Below are positions 54,021-63,894 of a stretch of DNA of 64,000 nucleotides, in pieces. The position numbers and the translations under genes are program-made. This DNA comes from Alcanivoracaceae bacterium (GTDB taxonomy: Bacteria; Pseudomonadota; Gammaproteobacteria; Pseudomonadales; Alcanivoracaceae): positions 124,001-188,000 of the forward strand of contig JARGPN010000007.1 of assembly GCA_029213045.1 (NCBI GenBank), in the 5' to 3' direction. Every line of letters begins with the position of its first letter. Position 1 is the first letter of the stretch. The notes under the pieces were generated by a model. The model saw only the letters and a program-made list of their open reading frames with translations. It did no database searches and was not told where the DNA came from.

Positions 54021-54406
54021 TGTGTGTCCTGAGCAGGTGCCGACGGCGTAGCAGCGAGGGGGTTACAGTTTTTCAGCACCACTCGGCCCTCAAGCAGGTT
54101 GCCGCGAGAGTATTCACTGAAAATGCATTCGTTAGTATCTGGGTTGTAGTTTTCGATCCACAGGTTGTCGTCTTTCCATGTGGAGTTCATATGCATTTGC
54201 CCTTCAGGCACGGTGATATGCATGCGGCCGCCAAAGCGTTTGACGAACATTTGCTCAAGCCAAAAGTAGTAGAAGAGTGTGCTGATCAGCCATATGACGA
54301 TGGCGGTGATAATGGCGGGCTTCCATTTTCCAGCACGTGCGCCGATCAAAAATAGACTGGCGAAAATCAGTGCGGCGACGATAAACCAATAAAGATAAGT
54401 GACCAT
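54017..54406 (-). CDS. Unknown membrane protein with two TM segments
   Basis: 129 residues, not recognised. TM segments lie at about 3-21 and 30-49, joined by a short basic loop, followed by a polar C-terminal domain of about 75 residues (MHITVPEGQMHMNSTWKDDN) with two Cys. The C-terminal domain is probably periplasmic if the N-terminus is outside; topology is not certain. It is translationally coupled to the HopJ-family gene. Confidence 0.7.
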   Translation of the reverse strand: MVTYLYWFIVAALIFASLFLIGARAGKWKPAIITAIVIWLISTLFYYFWLEQMFVKRFGGRMHITVPEGQMHMNSTWKDDNLWIENYNPDTNECIFSEYSRGNLLEGRVVLKNCNPLAATPSAPAQDTQ

Positions 54407-54410
54407 AATG

Positions 54411-54485
54411 TTATCCCTGTCCGGTGGTCAGCATCACGATAATGCTGAGACCGACAAGTAAAACGATACTGCGAGGATTGGTCAA
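54411..54485 (-). CDS. Possible 24-residue membrane microprotein
   Basis: A short frame ending four bases before the ATG of the membrane protein at 54406. From TTG 54485, with GGGG upstream, it reads TNPRSIVLLVGLSIIVMLTT, one TM helix; GTG 54506 would give 31 residues. Spacing suggests coupling to the next gene, but a frame this small can arise by chance. Confidence 0.3.
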   Translation of the reverse strand: MTNPRSIVLLVGLSIIVMLTTGQG

Positions 54486-54511
54486 ATCCCCGATAAGAAA
54501 AAACACATAAA

Positions 54512-54535
54512 AAAACCCCGCTAGCGCGGGGTTTT
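54512..54535 (-). terminator. Intrinsic terminator of the cold-shock gene
   Basis: AAAACCCCGC pairs with GCGGGGTTTT around TAGC, and on the minus strand a longer T-run follows. It ends the csp transcript eight bases after its stop. Confidence 0.9.
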
Positions 54536-54542
54536 GTCTTTC

Positions 54543-54746
54543 TTAGGCTTTAGCGACGTTTGCCGCTTGCGGGCCTTTAGGTCCTTGCTGAACTTCGTAG
54601 GAAACTTTGTCGCCTTCAGCGAGGGTTTTGAAACCTGTGCCAGTGATTGCACTGAAATGAACGAATACGTCCGCACCGCCCTCATCCTGGGTGATAAAGC
54701 CAAAACCCTTGGATTCGTTGAACCATTTCACGGTACCTGTTGCCAT
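54543..54746 (-). CDS. Cold-shock domain protein (CspA family)
   Basis: 67 residues, a single OB-fold RNA/DNA-binding domain: [18 protein letters not shown] (RNP1), DVFVHFSAI (RNP2) and GPQAANV at the end. It acts as an RNA chaperone. GAGGTAA precedes ATG 54746. About 200 bases upstream lack a gene, leaving room for the long structured leader seen in many csp mRNAs; which paralogue it is cannot be said. Confidence 0.94.
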   Translation of the reverse strand: MATGTVKWFNESKGFGFITQDEGGADVFVHFSAITGTGFKTLAEGDKVSYEVQQGPKGPQAANVAKA

Positions 54747-54945
54747 GATGCTATTACCTCAAGTGTTCGAATAGTGTGATCTGCGAGGTTTTGGCGGGGA
54801 GTTTGGAGCAGTGCTGAAGATGGCGAGCATCGCGGGCATTACTTGAAAACATCCACTGCCAAAATTCGCAGCAAATTCACTTTACGACAGTCACGCAGAG
54901 GGTGCCAGTATTTTGTCGGCGGATACGGCACCCAAATTGTGAGCT

Positions 54946-56313
54946 CTATCGCAGTCCGGCAGCCACTTCTAATTCGTGGATTCCGTTCTCTAAATAATCG
55001 AGCATGCGCTGCATCGATGGCAGGGTGCGGCGGCAGCCAATTAGCCCGAACTCAAGCTGATCGCCATAGCTAGTAAGCGTAATGTTCAACGCAATGCGAT
55101 CAAGCGCGATGGACACTGGGTACATACCTTCGAGTTTTGCACCATTCCAGTAGAGCTGCTCTTTAGGGCCGGGAACGTTTGAGATGATCACATTAAACGC
55201 TTGCAGGCCGGGCGCGAGCCCCGTCATTAAATTGATAAAGGTCGGCGCCAACATCAGCGCAGTAAAATTCAAAATTTCTTCTGGCGACATGCCGCGATAG
55301 CGCGCTTTGGCTTCTTCGACAGAGGCTTTAATCACGCGCAACCGGTTTTGCGGATCGGCGATGTGGGTGCCGAGGTTGGCAAGAATGGTCGCAATTTGAT
55401 TGCCTTCGGCGCTGTCATCCTGGCGCAAGGATACTGGCACCATCGCGATCAGAGGTTTATCGGGCAGCTCGTTTTGGCTGATCAAATAGTCCCTCAGGGC
55501 GCTGCCGCAAACGGCCAATACAATATCGTTCACGGTGCAGCCGAATGCGGCGCCTATCCGCTTAATGCGTGGTAGCGAATAGGACTGTGCCGCAAAACGA
55601 CGGCTGCCAGTAATACGTTCATTGAGCAGCGAATGAGGGGCTTGGAAAATGGAAACGTAATCGGGATCCTTTTTCGCTTTCTGGCTGACTTTATACACTT
55701 CGCGGGCTAGGGCTGGGACGGTCGCCACTTGTTTACTGAGTCCCGCAGTTAGCTTCGCCAGACCGGACACGGCGTCTACCGCGCCTGAAGGCATGCCCCG
55801 TTTTTTGCGCTCATGGGCCCATACTGGCGGTAAATCCCGCTCGTTTGGATCAGGCGATAAAGCACGCATGCCCATGCGCATGGCGGAGATCCCATCCATC
55901 ATCGAGTGGTGCACTTTGGTGTAGAGCGCGAAGCGTTTGCCGCGAATGCCTTCAATTAAATGGGCTTCCCACAGTGGCCGTTCGCGGTCTAATAAATTTG
56001 AGTGTTCGGCGGATACCAGTGACAACAGCTCACGAATACGCCCGGGTTTTGGTAGTGCTTCATGACGGAAGTGGTGGTCAATGTCGAAGTGCTTATCCTC
56101 CACCCAAAACGGTTGCCCGAAGCGATGCTCTATACGTTGGTTGAACGGCCGAACAGGTCGGCAGCATTCACGCATCTGCTGAGCGAGGTCGCTGATATAT
56201 TTCGGACCAGCATCTTCCGGATACGAAAATAGCTGTAACCCAGCAACATGCATTGGCTGCTGGCGCTTCTCTAGAAAAAGAAAAAGTTGATCAACGGGGC
56301 TTAACGCCTTCAC
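54946..56313 (-). CDS. Wax ester synthase / diacylglycerol O-acyltransferase (WS/DGAT)
   Basis: 455 residues. It esterifies acyl-CoA to fatty alcohols or diacylglycerol, making storage wax esters or triacylglycerol. KVHHSMMDGISAMRMG carries the HHxxxDG catalytic motif; NDIVLAVCGSALRDYL and NVIISNVPGPKEQLYWNGAKL (the ND and NVPGP blocks) are typical. It starts LSPVDQLFLFLEKRQQPMHV. GTG 56313 with GAGGGA seven bases upstream is preferred over the TTG at 56370. It fits the lipid-storage theme of the window; the SDR upstream could act in the same pathway. Confidence 0.92.
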   Translation of the reverse strand: MKALSPVDQLFLFLEKRQQPMHVAGLQLFSYPEDAGPKYISDLAQQMRECCRPVRPFNQRIEHRFGQPFWVEDKHFDIDHHFRHEALPKPGRIRELLSLVSAEHSNLLDRERPLWEAHLIEGIRGKRFALYTKVHHSMMDGISAMRMGMRALSPDPNERDLPPVWAHERKKRGMPSGAVDAVSGLAKLTAGLSKQVATVPALAREVYKVSQKAKKDPDYVSIFQAPHSLLNERITGSRRFAAQSYSLPRIKRIGAAFGCTVNDIVLAVCGSALRDYLISQNELPDKPLIAMVPVSLRQDDSAEGNQIATILANLGTHIADPQNRLRVIKASVEEAKARYRGMSPEEILNFTALMLAPTFINLMTGLAPGLQAFNVIISNVPGPKEQLYWNGAKLEGMYPVSIALDRIALNITLTSYGDQLEFGLIGCRRTLPSMQRMLDYLENGIHELEVAAGLR

Positions 56314-56424
56314 TAGCTGTCCCTCTAATACAGTGGTTTCCTGCCCGATAATGCGCTGCCAACCCGACAAAGGGCACTATCGAAAATACGTGTTCCGCTT
56401 GGTGACGCGGTATGGTTTTACGTT

Positions 56425-57234
56425 CTATTTTTTGCCCTGCCAGTGCCGCATTGACGTGGAAATTCCCGTTAATTTTGCGACTTCATCAAACACTGACCTA
56501 GGCAGCGCGCCTTTAAGTAAGTCCGCGCCTTTTACTGAGCGAGGCAAATACAGCATCGACTCTTTGCGTTGCATGGCGCGCATGGTTGCACGTACGACTT
56601 TTTCTGGCGTCAGCATGGACGTTAGCAAAGGTGCACGGGCGCCGTCGAACATTCCCGTTGATATATAGCTCGGGCATACGGTGGTCACCGACACATTGTC
56701 GATTCCACGCTCTGTTAACTCAAGTCGTAATGATTCAGAAAAGCCAACTACCGCCCATTTGCTGGCGGCATAGCTGCTGCCAAAGGGCAAGCCGATAAAG
56801 GCGCTGGCGCTGGCAATGTTGACGATATTGGCTTCGCGACTGCGTTTAAGGTCACCGAGAAAGGCATGGCAACAAGCCATCAATCCGAGGGTGTTGATCT
56901 GAAAAGTGTTGAGATGTTGGGCGAGAGACACCTCTTCAAACACGCCACCAAACACCACTCCGGCATTATTGACGAGGATATCAATGCCGCCCAAGGTCTC
57001 ATGAATCTGCGTTTGGGCGGCCATTATGGAGTCGTTGTCGGCAACATCGAGAATATAGCTGTGGGCTTTGCCGTGCTGTTGCTGAATGCGATCTGCAACG
57101 GCGTCCGCGGCCTCTTGGCGGCGTGCAGTGACGATTACTTCGGCACCTTGTTGGGCGAGGCGTTCCGCAAGGAGGGCGCCAATGCCGCTGCCTGCCCCGG
57201 TTATCAGGACTCGCTTTCCAGAAAAATAGGACAC
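56425..57234 (-). CDS. Short-chain dehydrogenase/reductase
   Basis: 269 residues, NAD(P)-dependent classical SDR. TGAGSGIG cofactor motif at about 12-19, NNAG at about 90, catalytic Ser in ASASAF and YAASKWA (Tyr and Lys). The start is GTG 57234 with AGGAG six bases upstream. The C-terminal region (AMQRKESMLYLPRSVK) resembles SDRs annotated as acting on lipid substrates. It lies upstream of the WS/DGAT gene on the same strand (111-base gap), so an acyl-chain reductase role is possible but unproven. Confidence 0.9.
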   Translation of the reverse strand: MSYFSGKRVLITGAGSGIGALLAERLAQQGAEVIVTARRQEAADAVADRIQQQHGKAHSYILDVADNDSIMAAQTQIHETLGGIDILVNNAGVVFGGVFEEVSLAQHLNTFQINTLGLMACCHAFLGDLKRSREANIVNIASASAFIGLPFGSSYAASKWAVVGFSESLRLELTERGIDNVSVTTVCPSYISTGMFDGARAPLLTSMLTPEKVVRATMRAMQRKESMLYLPRSVKGADLLKGALPRSVFDEVAKLTGISTSMRHWQGKK

Positions 57235-57392
57235 AATGAACTCCTAAAGACGAATGACGTACACGCGACGTGACCTTCGTGCCGAGACTCTTCATTATGG
57301 ACGAAAAGAATAACGCTGCACGCTCCATCACGGTGGCAATTGAGACAATTGCTAGGTGGCAGCATAAAAAAGCAAAGACACGGAGAGCTTTC

Positions 57393-59750
57393 ATGTCAGT
57401 ACGGATACTGGCTATACACATCAGTCTGCTATTTGTTCTGCTTTTCAGCATGGGCCCAGCGCGCGCTGCGCCGGTGCTTTCACTGACCGCGCCGGTGCCG
57501 ATGACCAGCGTGCCGCCACATATGCAAAGTTGGTGCGACGCTGACGGCACCGCAACATTCGATCAAGCGTTACGGGCCCCCTTTGCGGATCTAGCCAGCC
57601 AGCAAATCACTTTCGGTTACCGACATGATGCATGTTGGTTTCGTGCGGAACTCCATAATCGCAGCGAAGAGGCTATGCCGCTGTGGCTACAAATCGATTA
57701 CGCGCTGCTCGATGAGGTTGACGTCTATTTAATTGACGGCGGCCAGCGCGAATATTGGAAGATGGGAGACCTACAAACCTTTAGCAGTCGCCCGGTGCGC
57801 ATTCGCGCCTTTACCGTTCCAATCTCTCTTGCGCCCGCCGAAACCAAACAGCTTTATTTACGTGTGAAAACAACGAGCGCCATGACGGTGCCGGTGACGA
57901 TCTCTGGCCGTAACGATTTTATTGAACATTTTATCAATAACGATTGGATGATCGGCGTGTTTTATGGAATTGGTTTAGGCCTGTTCTTTTATCACCTTGT
58001 ATTGTGGTTAAGCGCGCGAGAAAAAGTGAGTCGCTTTTATGTGTTGCATGTGGGGGCGGCGACATTTTATATCGCGACCTTGCAAGGCGTCGCTCAGCGC
58101 CTTTGGTTTGATGACCGAGTGTTCCCCGATACATTGCCGCATTTGGCCGGATATTTAGCCTTGGCGTCGGGCGTGCTATTTGCGCGAGATTATTTGCAAA
58201 CGAAACAATGGCGTTGGCTGGATCGTTCGCTAAAAGGATTTTTGGCGCTGTTCGCTATCATCATTGTTGCACAGCTTTTGGCGCCGGCAGGCAGCATTAA
58301 CAGTTTGCAGGGAGTGATGGCAATCACCACTATTCCTGTGTTGGTGCTCACCGGAATATTTTGTTGGTTTAAAGGACGCAGCGAGGCAAGACTATTTATT
58401 CTCGCATGGGCTGTTTTTTTGGCGATGGTGATGGCCCTCGCGCTGAACGCTTATGGATTATTGACGTTGCCTTCTACTATAAGCGTGCACGGTGTGCAGA
58501 TCGGCTTGGTTATTCAGCAAGTGTTGCTTTCATTTGGTTTAGCCGATCGATTAAACACATTGAAAAAAGAATCTATGCAGCGCGATGAAGAAATTGCCCG
58601 TGCGCAAGCAGAGAGCGCGGCGAAAAGTGATTTCTTGGCAAAAATGAGCCACGAGATTCGCACGCCTATGAACGCAGTATTGGGGTTGGCGGATTTGATG
58701 CGCGGAACAGATCTAGACGCCACGCAGAGAAATTACGTTGAAACGATTTATAACGCCGGCGGCAGTTTGTTGAATGTGATTAACGATATCTTAGACTTTT
58801 CTAAAATCACATCTGGAAAAATTGATCTCGACATCAATACGTTTGACCTTGAATCATTGTTGGAGGATTGCCTCACTATTTTTCACGCCAATGCAGAGCA
58901 AAAAGGCATTGGCTTGGTTAGTGACTGGGATGTAAATCTTCCGAAGTGGGTAGAGGGTGATCCGACACGTGTTCGGCAAATTCTTCTGAACTTACTCAGC
59001 AACGCGGTGAAATTCACGGAACACGGAAGTGTGACGTTAAACGCTCGAGCGAGTGCGCCAGACAGTGATGGAAATTTTATCCTGCGTTGCGAAGTGCGTG
59101 ATCAGGGCATTGGTATGACGCGCGAGCACTTGGGGAAATTATTTCAGTCTTTCCACCAGGCTGACAGTTCAACGTCGCGTAAATACGGCGGCACGGGTTT
59201 GGGCTTGGCGATCTCATTGCAGCTGGCTGAATTGATGCAAGGAACTGTTGAGGCGAAAAGTGTTGTCAATAAAGGCACAACGTTTACCGTGACGATGAAG
59301 CTACGCTGCAGCACACGTGTTGAGCCAGAGATAGCACCGGCTGATTACCCAGCATTAAGCGGGTTGAGTGTGTTGGTGGTGGAAGACAACGCCGTGAATC
59401 AGATGGTAATTTGGGCGCTGTTAAAGAAACTCGATATAAATGTTCGCATGAGCAGCGGCGGCGAAGATGCCTTGGAAATTCTGGCGCAACATCACGATGA
59501 AATAGACATGGTGTTAATGGATTGCGAAATGCCGGAGTTAGATGGTTACGAGACGACGCGGCGTTTACGCGAATGGGAGAGCAGTGTGGGTGGCGACCGC
59601 ATACCTGTGATCGCGCTAACGGCTCATGCGTTAGCCGACCATCGCGAACGTTGTTTGGCCAGTGGCATGGATGACCACCTAGGTAAGCCGGTCACGATTA
59701 AAAAGTTAACGGATAAGCTGGAGCAGTGGGCGCCGAAAAAAGTGCGTTGA
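57393..59750 (+). CDS. Hybrid sensor histidine kinase, 7TMR-DISM type
   Basis: 785 residues. Signal peptide (1-25), then a periplasmic jelly-roll 7TMR-DISMED2 domain (about 30-170; [20 protein letters not shown]), seven TM helices (about 185-385), a short coiled coil, HisKA with H-box His about 420 ([13 protein letters not shown]), HATPase with N-box [18 protein letters not shown] and GTGLGLA, and a receiver domain (660-785) with VVEDNAVN, phosphoacceptor Asp about 710 in [11 protein letters not shown] and the Lys in HLGKPV. The extracellular fold usually senses carbohydrate-like ligands. No Hpt or separate output regulator is adjacent, so the phosphorelay target is elsewhere. ATG 57393 has GGAGAG upstream. 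Confidence 0.93.
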   Translation: MSVRILAIHISLLFVLLFSMGPARAAPVLSLTAPVPMTSVPPHMQSWCDADGTATFDQALRAPFADLASQQITFGYRHDACWFRAELHNRSEEAMPLWLQIDYALLDEVDVYLIDGGQREYWKMGDLQTFSSRPVRIRAFTVPISLAPAETKQLYLRVKTTSAMTVPVTISGRNDFIEHFINNDWMIGVFYGIGLGLFFYHLVLWLSAREKVSRFYVLHVGAATFYIATLQGVAQRLWFDDRVFPDTLPHLAGYLALASGVLFARDYLQTKQWRWLDRSLKGFLALFAIIIVAQLLAPAGSINSLQGVMAITTIPVLVLTGIFCWFKGRSEARLFILAWAVFLAMVMALALNAYGLLTLPSTISVHGVQIGLVIQQVLLSFGLADRLNTLKKESMQRDEEIARAQAESAAKSDFLAKMSHEIRTPMNAVLGLADLMRGTDLDATQRNYVETIYNAGGSLLNVINDILDFSKITSGKIDLDINTFDLESLLEDCLTIFHANAEQKGIGLVSDWDVNLPKWVEGDPTRVRQILLNLLSNAVKFTEHGSVTLNARASAPDSDGNFILRCEVRDQGIGMTREHLGKLFQSFHQADSSTSRKYGGTGLGLAISLQLAELMQGTVEAKSVVNKGTTFTVTMKLRCSTRVEPEIAPADYPALSGLSVLVVEDNAVNQMVIWALLKKLDINVRMSSGGEDALEILAQHHDEIDMVLMDCEMPELDGYETTRRLREWESSVGGDRIPVIALTAHALADHRERCLASGMDDHLGKPVTIKKLTDKLEQWAPKKVR

Positions 59751-59809
59751 TAGGGAAGGGTTGGTGCGATATGGAGAACTAAAGAACCCAGAATAAAAAC
59801 GTGCTCCAT

Positions 59810-59847
59810 AAAAAAGGCCATCGGCGAATTGCCGATGGCCTTTTTTT
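59810..59847. terminator. Bidirectional intrinsic terminator
   Basis: AAAAAAGGCCATCGGC pairs with GCCGATGGCCTTTTTT (16 bp) around GAATT. It serves the convergent histidine kinase and acyl-CoA dehydrogenase genes. Confidence 0.95.
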
Positions 59848-59892
59848 ATCAAACACAATGCGACAAAAAGAGCGCCGCATTGAAGATGTTGA

Positions 59893-61704
59893 TCAGCCTT
59901 CTGAAGAGAACAAATCAATCGGAAGCTGCATGATTGATTTAGTCGGCTTAACACAGCCTTCAGCGTGACCTTTAGCGCGCGGCAATAAACGCTCGAAGTA
60001 AAATTCCGCCGTAGCAATTTTCGCTTGGTAGAATTCTTTCGATTCGTTACCGCCGTTTTCAAGCTTGTCGTAAGCAACGGCTGCTTGCAGCGCCCAGAAA
60101 TACGCCATGGTGGTGAAGCCGGAGAACATGAGGTAATCGTAGCTTGCTGTACCAACCATTTCGCGATCTTTGGCTGCCGACAACATGATACGAGTCGTCA
60201 GGTAGTTCCATTGCGCGGCCAACTTAAGGAGCTTCCATGCGAATGGACGCAGCTTGTTGTTGGTCAGGTTTTTGGTGCCGAAATCAACTAAGCGCTGGCT
60301 AAATTCACGTACGCATTTACCGCGCGAGCCCAGCAGAACTTTACGGCCGAGTAAGTCGAGCGCCTGAATGCCGGTGGTGCCTTCGTACAACGTAGAGATC
60401 CGTGCATCGCGGGCGATTTGCTCCATGCCGTGCTCTTTAATGTAGCCGTGGCCACCGAACACTTGCATGCCTAAGTTGGCTGCTTCAAGACCCATCTCGG
60501 TTAAGAAGCCTTTCAGAATAGGCGTCAAGAAACCGAGTTTGTCGTCCCAGTGATCGTATTTTTTCATGTCGTCTTCAAGCAAGCCGCTGATCATGTTGTC
60601 AGCGTACTGTGCTGTGAAATACAACATCGCACGACCGCCTTCTGCGATGGCTTTTTGCGTCAACAGCATGCGGCGTACGTCGCCGTGGTTGATAATCGCA
60701 TCCGCAACGGACTCAGGCTCTTTTTTGCCTGACAGTGCGCGCATGGATTTACGTTCTTTCGCGTAAGGCAAAGCACCCTGATAAGACAGCTCAGCGTGAC
60801 AAACGCCCTGCATGGCGGTACCGATACGGGCGCTGTTCATAAAGGTGAACATGCACTCCAAACCTTGGTTAGGTGGGCCAATCAAAAATCCAACCGCTTC
60901 ATCGAAGTTCATCACCGAGGTGGCCGATGCCTTGATGCCCATTTTCTTTTCAAGGGCGCCACAGCTTACGCCGTTGCTTTCGCCGATTTTGCCAGGCAAA
61001 TATTTTGGAATGATAAACAGTGAAATACCGCGCGTACCTTTGGGTGCGTCTGGAAGACGCGCTAATACGATATGCACAACGTTTTCAGTTAAGTCATGGT
61101 CACCAGAAGAAATAAAGATCTTGGTGCCAGTGACTTTATAGCTGCCATCTTCAAGTGGTTCAGCTTTAGTTTTCACTTGGCCTAAGTCGGTGCCGCACTG
61201 TGGTTCGGTTAAGCACATGGTGCCGCCCCAAACGCCTTCGGTTAGCGGCGTTAGGTACGTTTGCTTTTGATCTTCGGTGCCGTGCATCAAAATGGTGTTC
61301 ATTGCGCCGAGTGACAAACCGGGGTACATCGCAAACGACCAGTTGGCAGTGCCCATTAATTCTTGTTTGATCAGGCCCAATGACATCGGCAAGCCTTGGC
61401 CGCCGTATTCCACTGGGTGCGACAAACCCTGCCAGCCGCCAGCAACATATTCGCTATAGGCTTCTTTAAAGCCTTTTGGTGTGGTCACAACACCGTTTTC
61501 GAGCTTACAGCCTTCTTCGTCGCCAGATTGGTAAAGCGGGCCGATGGTGTTTTCACACAGCTTGGCCATTTCGCCAATGATGGCCTCAACCATGTCTGGC
61601 GTAGCTTCATCGCCGTTTGGCAGCGTTTTGTAGTGGCTTTCGAAGTCGAACACTTCGTTCATCAAAAAGCGCATATCGCGCACGGGGGCCTTGTACTGCG
61701 GCAT
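59893..61704 (-). CDS. Large acyl-CoA dehydrogenase (DmdC/FadE-like, 603 aa)
   Basis: 603 residues: the acyl-CoA dehydrogenase core plus the extra C-terminal domain of the long variants. YKAPVRDMRFLMNEVFDF is the short N-terminal motif of this branch; MCLTEPQCGTDLGQVKT and GGHGYIKEHGMEQIARDARI, then LYEGTTGIQALDLLGRK, are the FAD and substrate-binding blocks. The closest described enzymes include 3-methylmercaptopropionyl-CoA dehydrogenase (DmdC) and general long-chain enzymes; which applies here is unclear. GAGGTGAG directly precedes ATG 61704. It is a single-gene unit. Confidence 0.92.
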   Translation of the reverse strand: MPQYKAPVRDMRFLMNEVFDFESHYKTLPNGDEATPDMVEAIIGEMAKLCENTIGPLYQSGDEEGCKLENGVVTTPKGFKEAYSEYVAGGWQGLSHPVEYGGQGLPMSLGLIKQELMGTANWSFAMYPGLSLGAMNTILMHGTEDQKQTYLTPLTEGVWGGTMCLTEPQCGTDLGQVKTKAEPLEDGSYKVTGTKIFISSGDHDLTENVVHIVLARLPDAPKGTRGISLFIIPKYLPGKIGESNGVSCGALEKKMGIKASATSVMNFDEAVGFLIGPPNQGLECMFTFMNSARIGTAMQGVCHAELSYQGALPYAKERKSMRALSGKKEPESVADAIINHGDVRRMLLTQKAIAEGGRAMLYFTAQYADNMISGLLEDDMKKYDHWDDKLGFLTPILKGFLTEMGLEAANLGMQVFGGHGYIKEHGMEQIARDARISTLYEGTTGIQALDLLGRKVLLGSRGKCVREFSQRLVDFGTKNLTNNKLRPFAWKLLKLAAQWNYLTTRIMLSAAKDREMVGTASYDYLMFSGFTTMAYFWALQAAVAYDKLENGGNESKEFYQAKIATAEFYFERLLPRAKGHAEGCVKPTKSIMQLPIDLFSSEG

Positions 61705-62008
61705 AACTCACCTCGTAAAAGAAAACTGCCAAATGGGCAACGCAAAGGGTAATAGCATCTAAAGATGTGCTTTATATACAAAGCGCGACGGCGACGCCTT
61801 GACCTTGCAACCGGATTTTTTTGTCGCTAGTGACAGGTGTTCACTTAAATGGCCTGCGCTCGGGCTGGGAATGGGCAGGGAGGCGGCGTCGCAGATGAGT
61901 AAAAAAGCTATCATTTGCTAACTGAGAATAGTTTGCATTTCCAATCAGCTTGTTGTGGCGTATTGTATGCGGCGTGTTATCACCTTCCCTATTTACCGGA
62001 GTCTATTG
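61705..62008. other. 304-base divergent intergenic region
   Basis: It lies between the divergent acyl-CoA dehydrogenase and cytochrome/iron-permease genes. It contains the probable Fur box at 61923-61941 and the ribosome site GGAG about nine bases before 62009. No gene is seen. Confidence 0.5.
61923..61941 (+). promoter_or_regulatory. Probable Fur box
   Basis: TGAGAATAGTTTGCATTTC resembles the 19-bp Fur consensus (GATAATGATAATCATTATC), with TGAGAAT and GCATTTC as imperfect inverted halves. It lies 68 bases before an iron-permease gene, which suits Fur repression when iron is plentiful. Confidence 0.6.
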
Positions 62009-63886
62009 ATGATCCGTCCTCGTTTTTTACTTGTGTTGATGTTCCTGATCTCGTCTTTGGCACAGGCCGATCCGCGCGCACTGTTGCAACTGGTTGATTA
62101 TGTTGGTGTTGATTATCCGGGCGCGGTGCAAGATGGGGTGGTAGTGAATCCAGAAGAATATGCAGAAATGCTGGAGTTCAGCGCCCGTATTGGTAACGAA
62201 TTAGACGCCCTCGCGCAGACCGCCTCTGTGCCCGCGCAGCTCACCGCGCTGGCGAAAACCCTCGTTTCCGAGATTGAAAACAAGGGCAATCCCCTCGTCG
62301 TGGCGGATACCACCGCACAAATCCGCCATCTAATGATGGCGAATTTTGATTTGGAGTTGGTGCCACGGTTGGTGCCGAATATAGAAACGGGTGCGGCCCT
62401 GTACCAACAACATTGCGCAGCCTGCCACGGAGCGACTGGCCGGGGAGACGGCCCGGTGGCGGCATCGCTGGCGCCAGCGCCCACTGATTTTCATGACGCA
62501 GCCCGCGCCCGCGAGCGAAGTGTTTTTGGTTTGTATAACACCATCACCCTAGGCGTAAACGGCACGGCAATGACCGGCTTTGATGCGCTATCGGATCAAG
62601 CCCGTTGGTCCTTGGCATTTTATGTCGGCGGGCTGTTCGCCACCGATAATGCCTTTGCTGACCAACGCGCAACCCTTCAACAAACGTTGACATTAACGCA
62701 AGCGGTGACGATGACGCCGGTGGAAATTGCGCGCCAATTTGACGGCGGGGAAGCGTTGGCGGTGCGCGCGCGCCATGACCCACAAGCGTTATTTGCGTCA
62801 GCCCCGGCGCCCCTAGATGTGGCGCGTAGCGGCATGTTGGAGAGTGCGGATTTATATCAACAAGGCAACGTCGATGGGGCAAAAAAGCGCGCCGTACAAG
62901 CGTACTTGGAAGGCTTTGAATTGGTTGAGGCGCCGCTGAAAAATATGTCGCCAACCATGATGCACAGCATCGAAAGCGCCATGATCGAATACCGCTCTTT
63001 ATTGAATGGCGAGACGCCCGTAGAAGATGTTCAGGCGCGCGCAAAACAAATCGTTGTGCTACTCGATGATGCGCAAGCAGTGCTAAATGGTGAGTCGCTA
63101 TCACCTAGCGTCGCCTTCACCAGTTCCTTAATTATTTTACTGCGAGAAGGATTGGAAGCCTTGTTGGTGGTCGCGGCGATGGCGGCGTTTTTAGTAAAAA
63201 CCGAACGCTATGATGCGATGCGCTGGCTGCACGGTGGATGGATATTGGCGTTGATCGCGGGCGGCGCAACGTGGGCGGTGTCCAATTGGTTATTCGCAAT
63301 CAGTGGCGCTACGCGAGAAATTACCGAGGGCGTTACGGCGTTGGTCGCGGCGGCGATTTTATTCTATGTCGGCTTTTGGATGCACTCGCGCGCCAATGCA
63401 CAAAAGTGGAATGAATATATTAAATCGCAAATGAATTCGGCATTGGGTAAAGGTGCCTTGTGGTCGTTTGCGGTGGTGTCGTTCTTGGCCGTGTACCGCG
63501 AAATTTTCGAAACCATTTTGTTCTATCAAGCCCTTTGGGTGCAGGTGGATGACGGCGCCAGACATGCCGTGCTGTTGGGCGGTATGAGCGCGGTGGGCGT
63601 GTTGGTTGTTGTCGCAGTCATGATTCATCGATTTGGTTTGCGTTTGCCGCTGGCCAAGTTCTTTACCATCACCGCGTACTTAATGATTGCCTTTGCGTTC
63701 GTCTTTGCAGGAAAAGGTGTGGCGGCATTACAAGAAGCAGGGCGCTTGCCGATGGATCCCGTGAGCTTTCCGCGGATCGATTTTCTGGGCGTGTATCCGA
63801 GCGTACAAGGGTTGTCGCTGCAGGCGTTAGTATTGATTTTGGCGGCGACGGTAATGTTTTGGCAGAGTCGTAAAGTTGGAAATTAA
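62009..63886 (+). CDS. Cytochrome c-FTR1 iron permease fusion
   Basis: 625 residues. Signal peptide (1-20). A periplasmic part has a helical region, a c-type cytochrome with CAACH at 136-140 (YQQHCAACHGATGRGDGP) and a second helical region (to about 365). The C-terminal 250 residues are a seven-TM FTR1/EfeU-type permease with both iron-binding REXXE motifs: REGLE at about 379-383 and REIFE at about 497-501. The heme domain may oxidise or relay electrons during ferrous iron uptake, with ferric iron passed to the permease; this is inference from the family. ATG 62009 gives the clean signal. A Fur box precedes it. Confidence 0.92.
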   Translation: MIRPRFLLVLMFLISSLAQADPRALLQLVDYVGVDYPGAVQDGVVVNPEEYAEMLEFSARIGNELDALAQTASVPAQLTALAKTLVSEIENKGNPLVVADTTAQIRHLMMANFDLELVPRLVPNIETGAALYQQHCAACHGATGRGDGPVAASLAPAPTDFHDAARARERSVFGLYNTITLGVNGTAMTGFDALSDQARWSLAFYVGGLFATDNAFADQRATLQQTLTLTQAVTMTPVEIARQFDGGEALAVRARHDPQALFASAPAPLDVARSGMLESADLYQQGNVDGAKKRAVQAYLEGFELVEAPLKNMSPTMMHSIESAMIEYRSLLNGETPVEDVQARAKQIVVLLDDAQAVLNGESLSPSVAFTSSLIILLREGLEALLVVAAMAAFLVKTERYDAMRWLHGGWILALIAGGATWAVSNWLFAISGATREITEGVTALVAAAILFYVGFWMHSRANAQKWNEYIKSQMNSALGKGALWSFAVVSFLAVYREIFETILFYQALWVQVDDGARHAVLLGGMSAVGVLVVVAVMIHRFGLRLPLAKFFTITAYLMIAFAFVFAGKGVAALQEAGRLPMDPVSFPRIDFLGVYPSVQGLSLQALVLILAATVMFWQSRKVGN

Positions 63887-63894
63887 TAGCACGG

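Noticed and set aside
62544..63104. 186-codon minus-strand frame inside the cytochrome/iron-permease gene
   Set aside because: Antisense to a conserved gene and of biased composition (many His and Arg).
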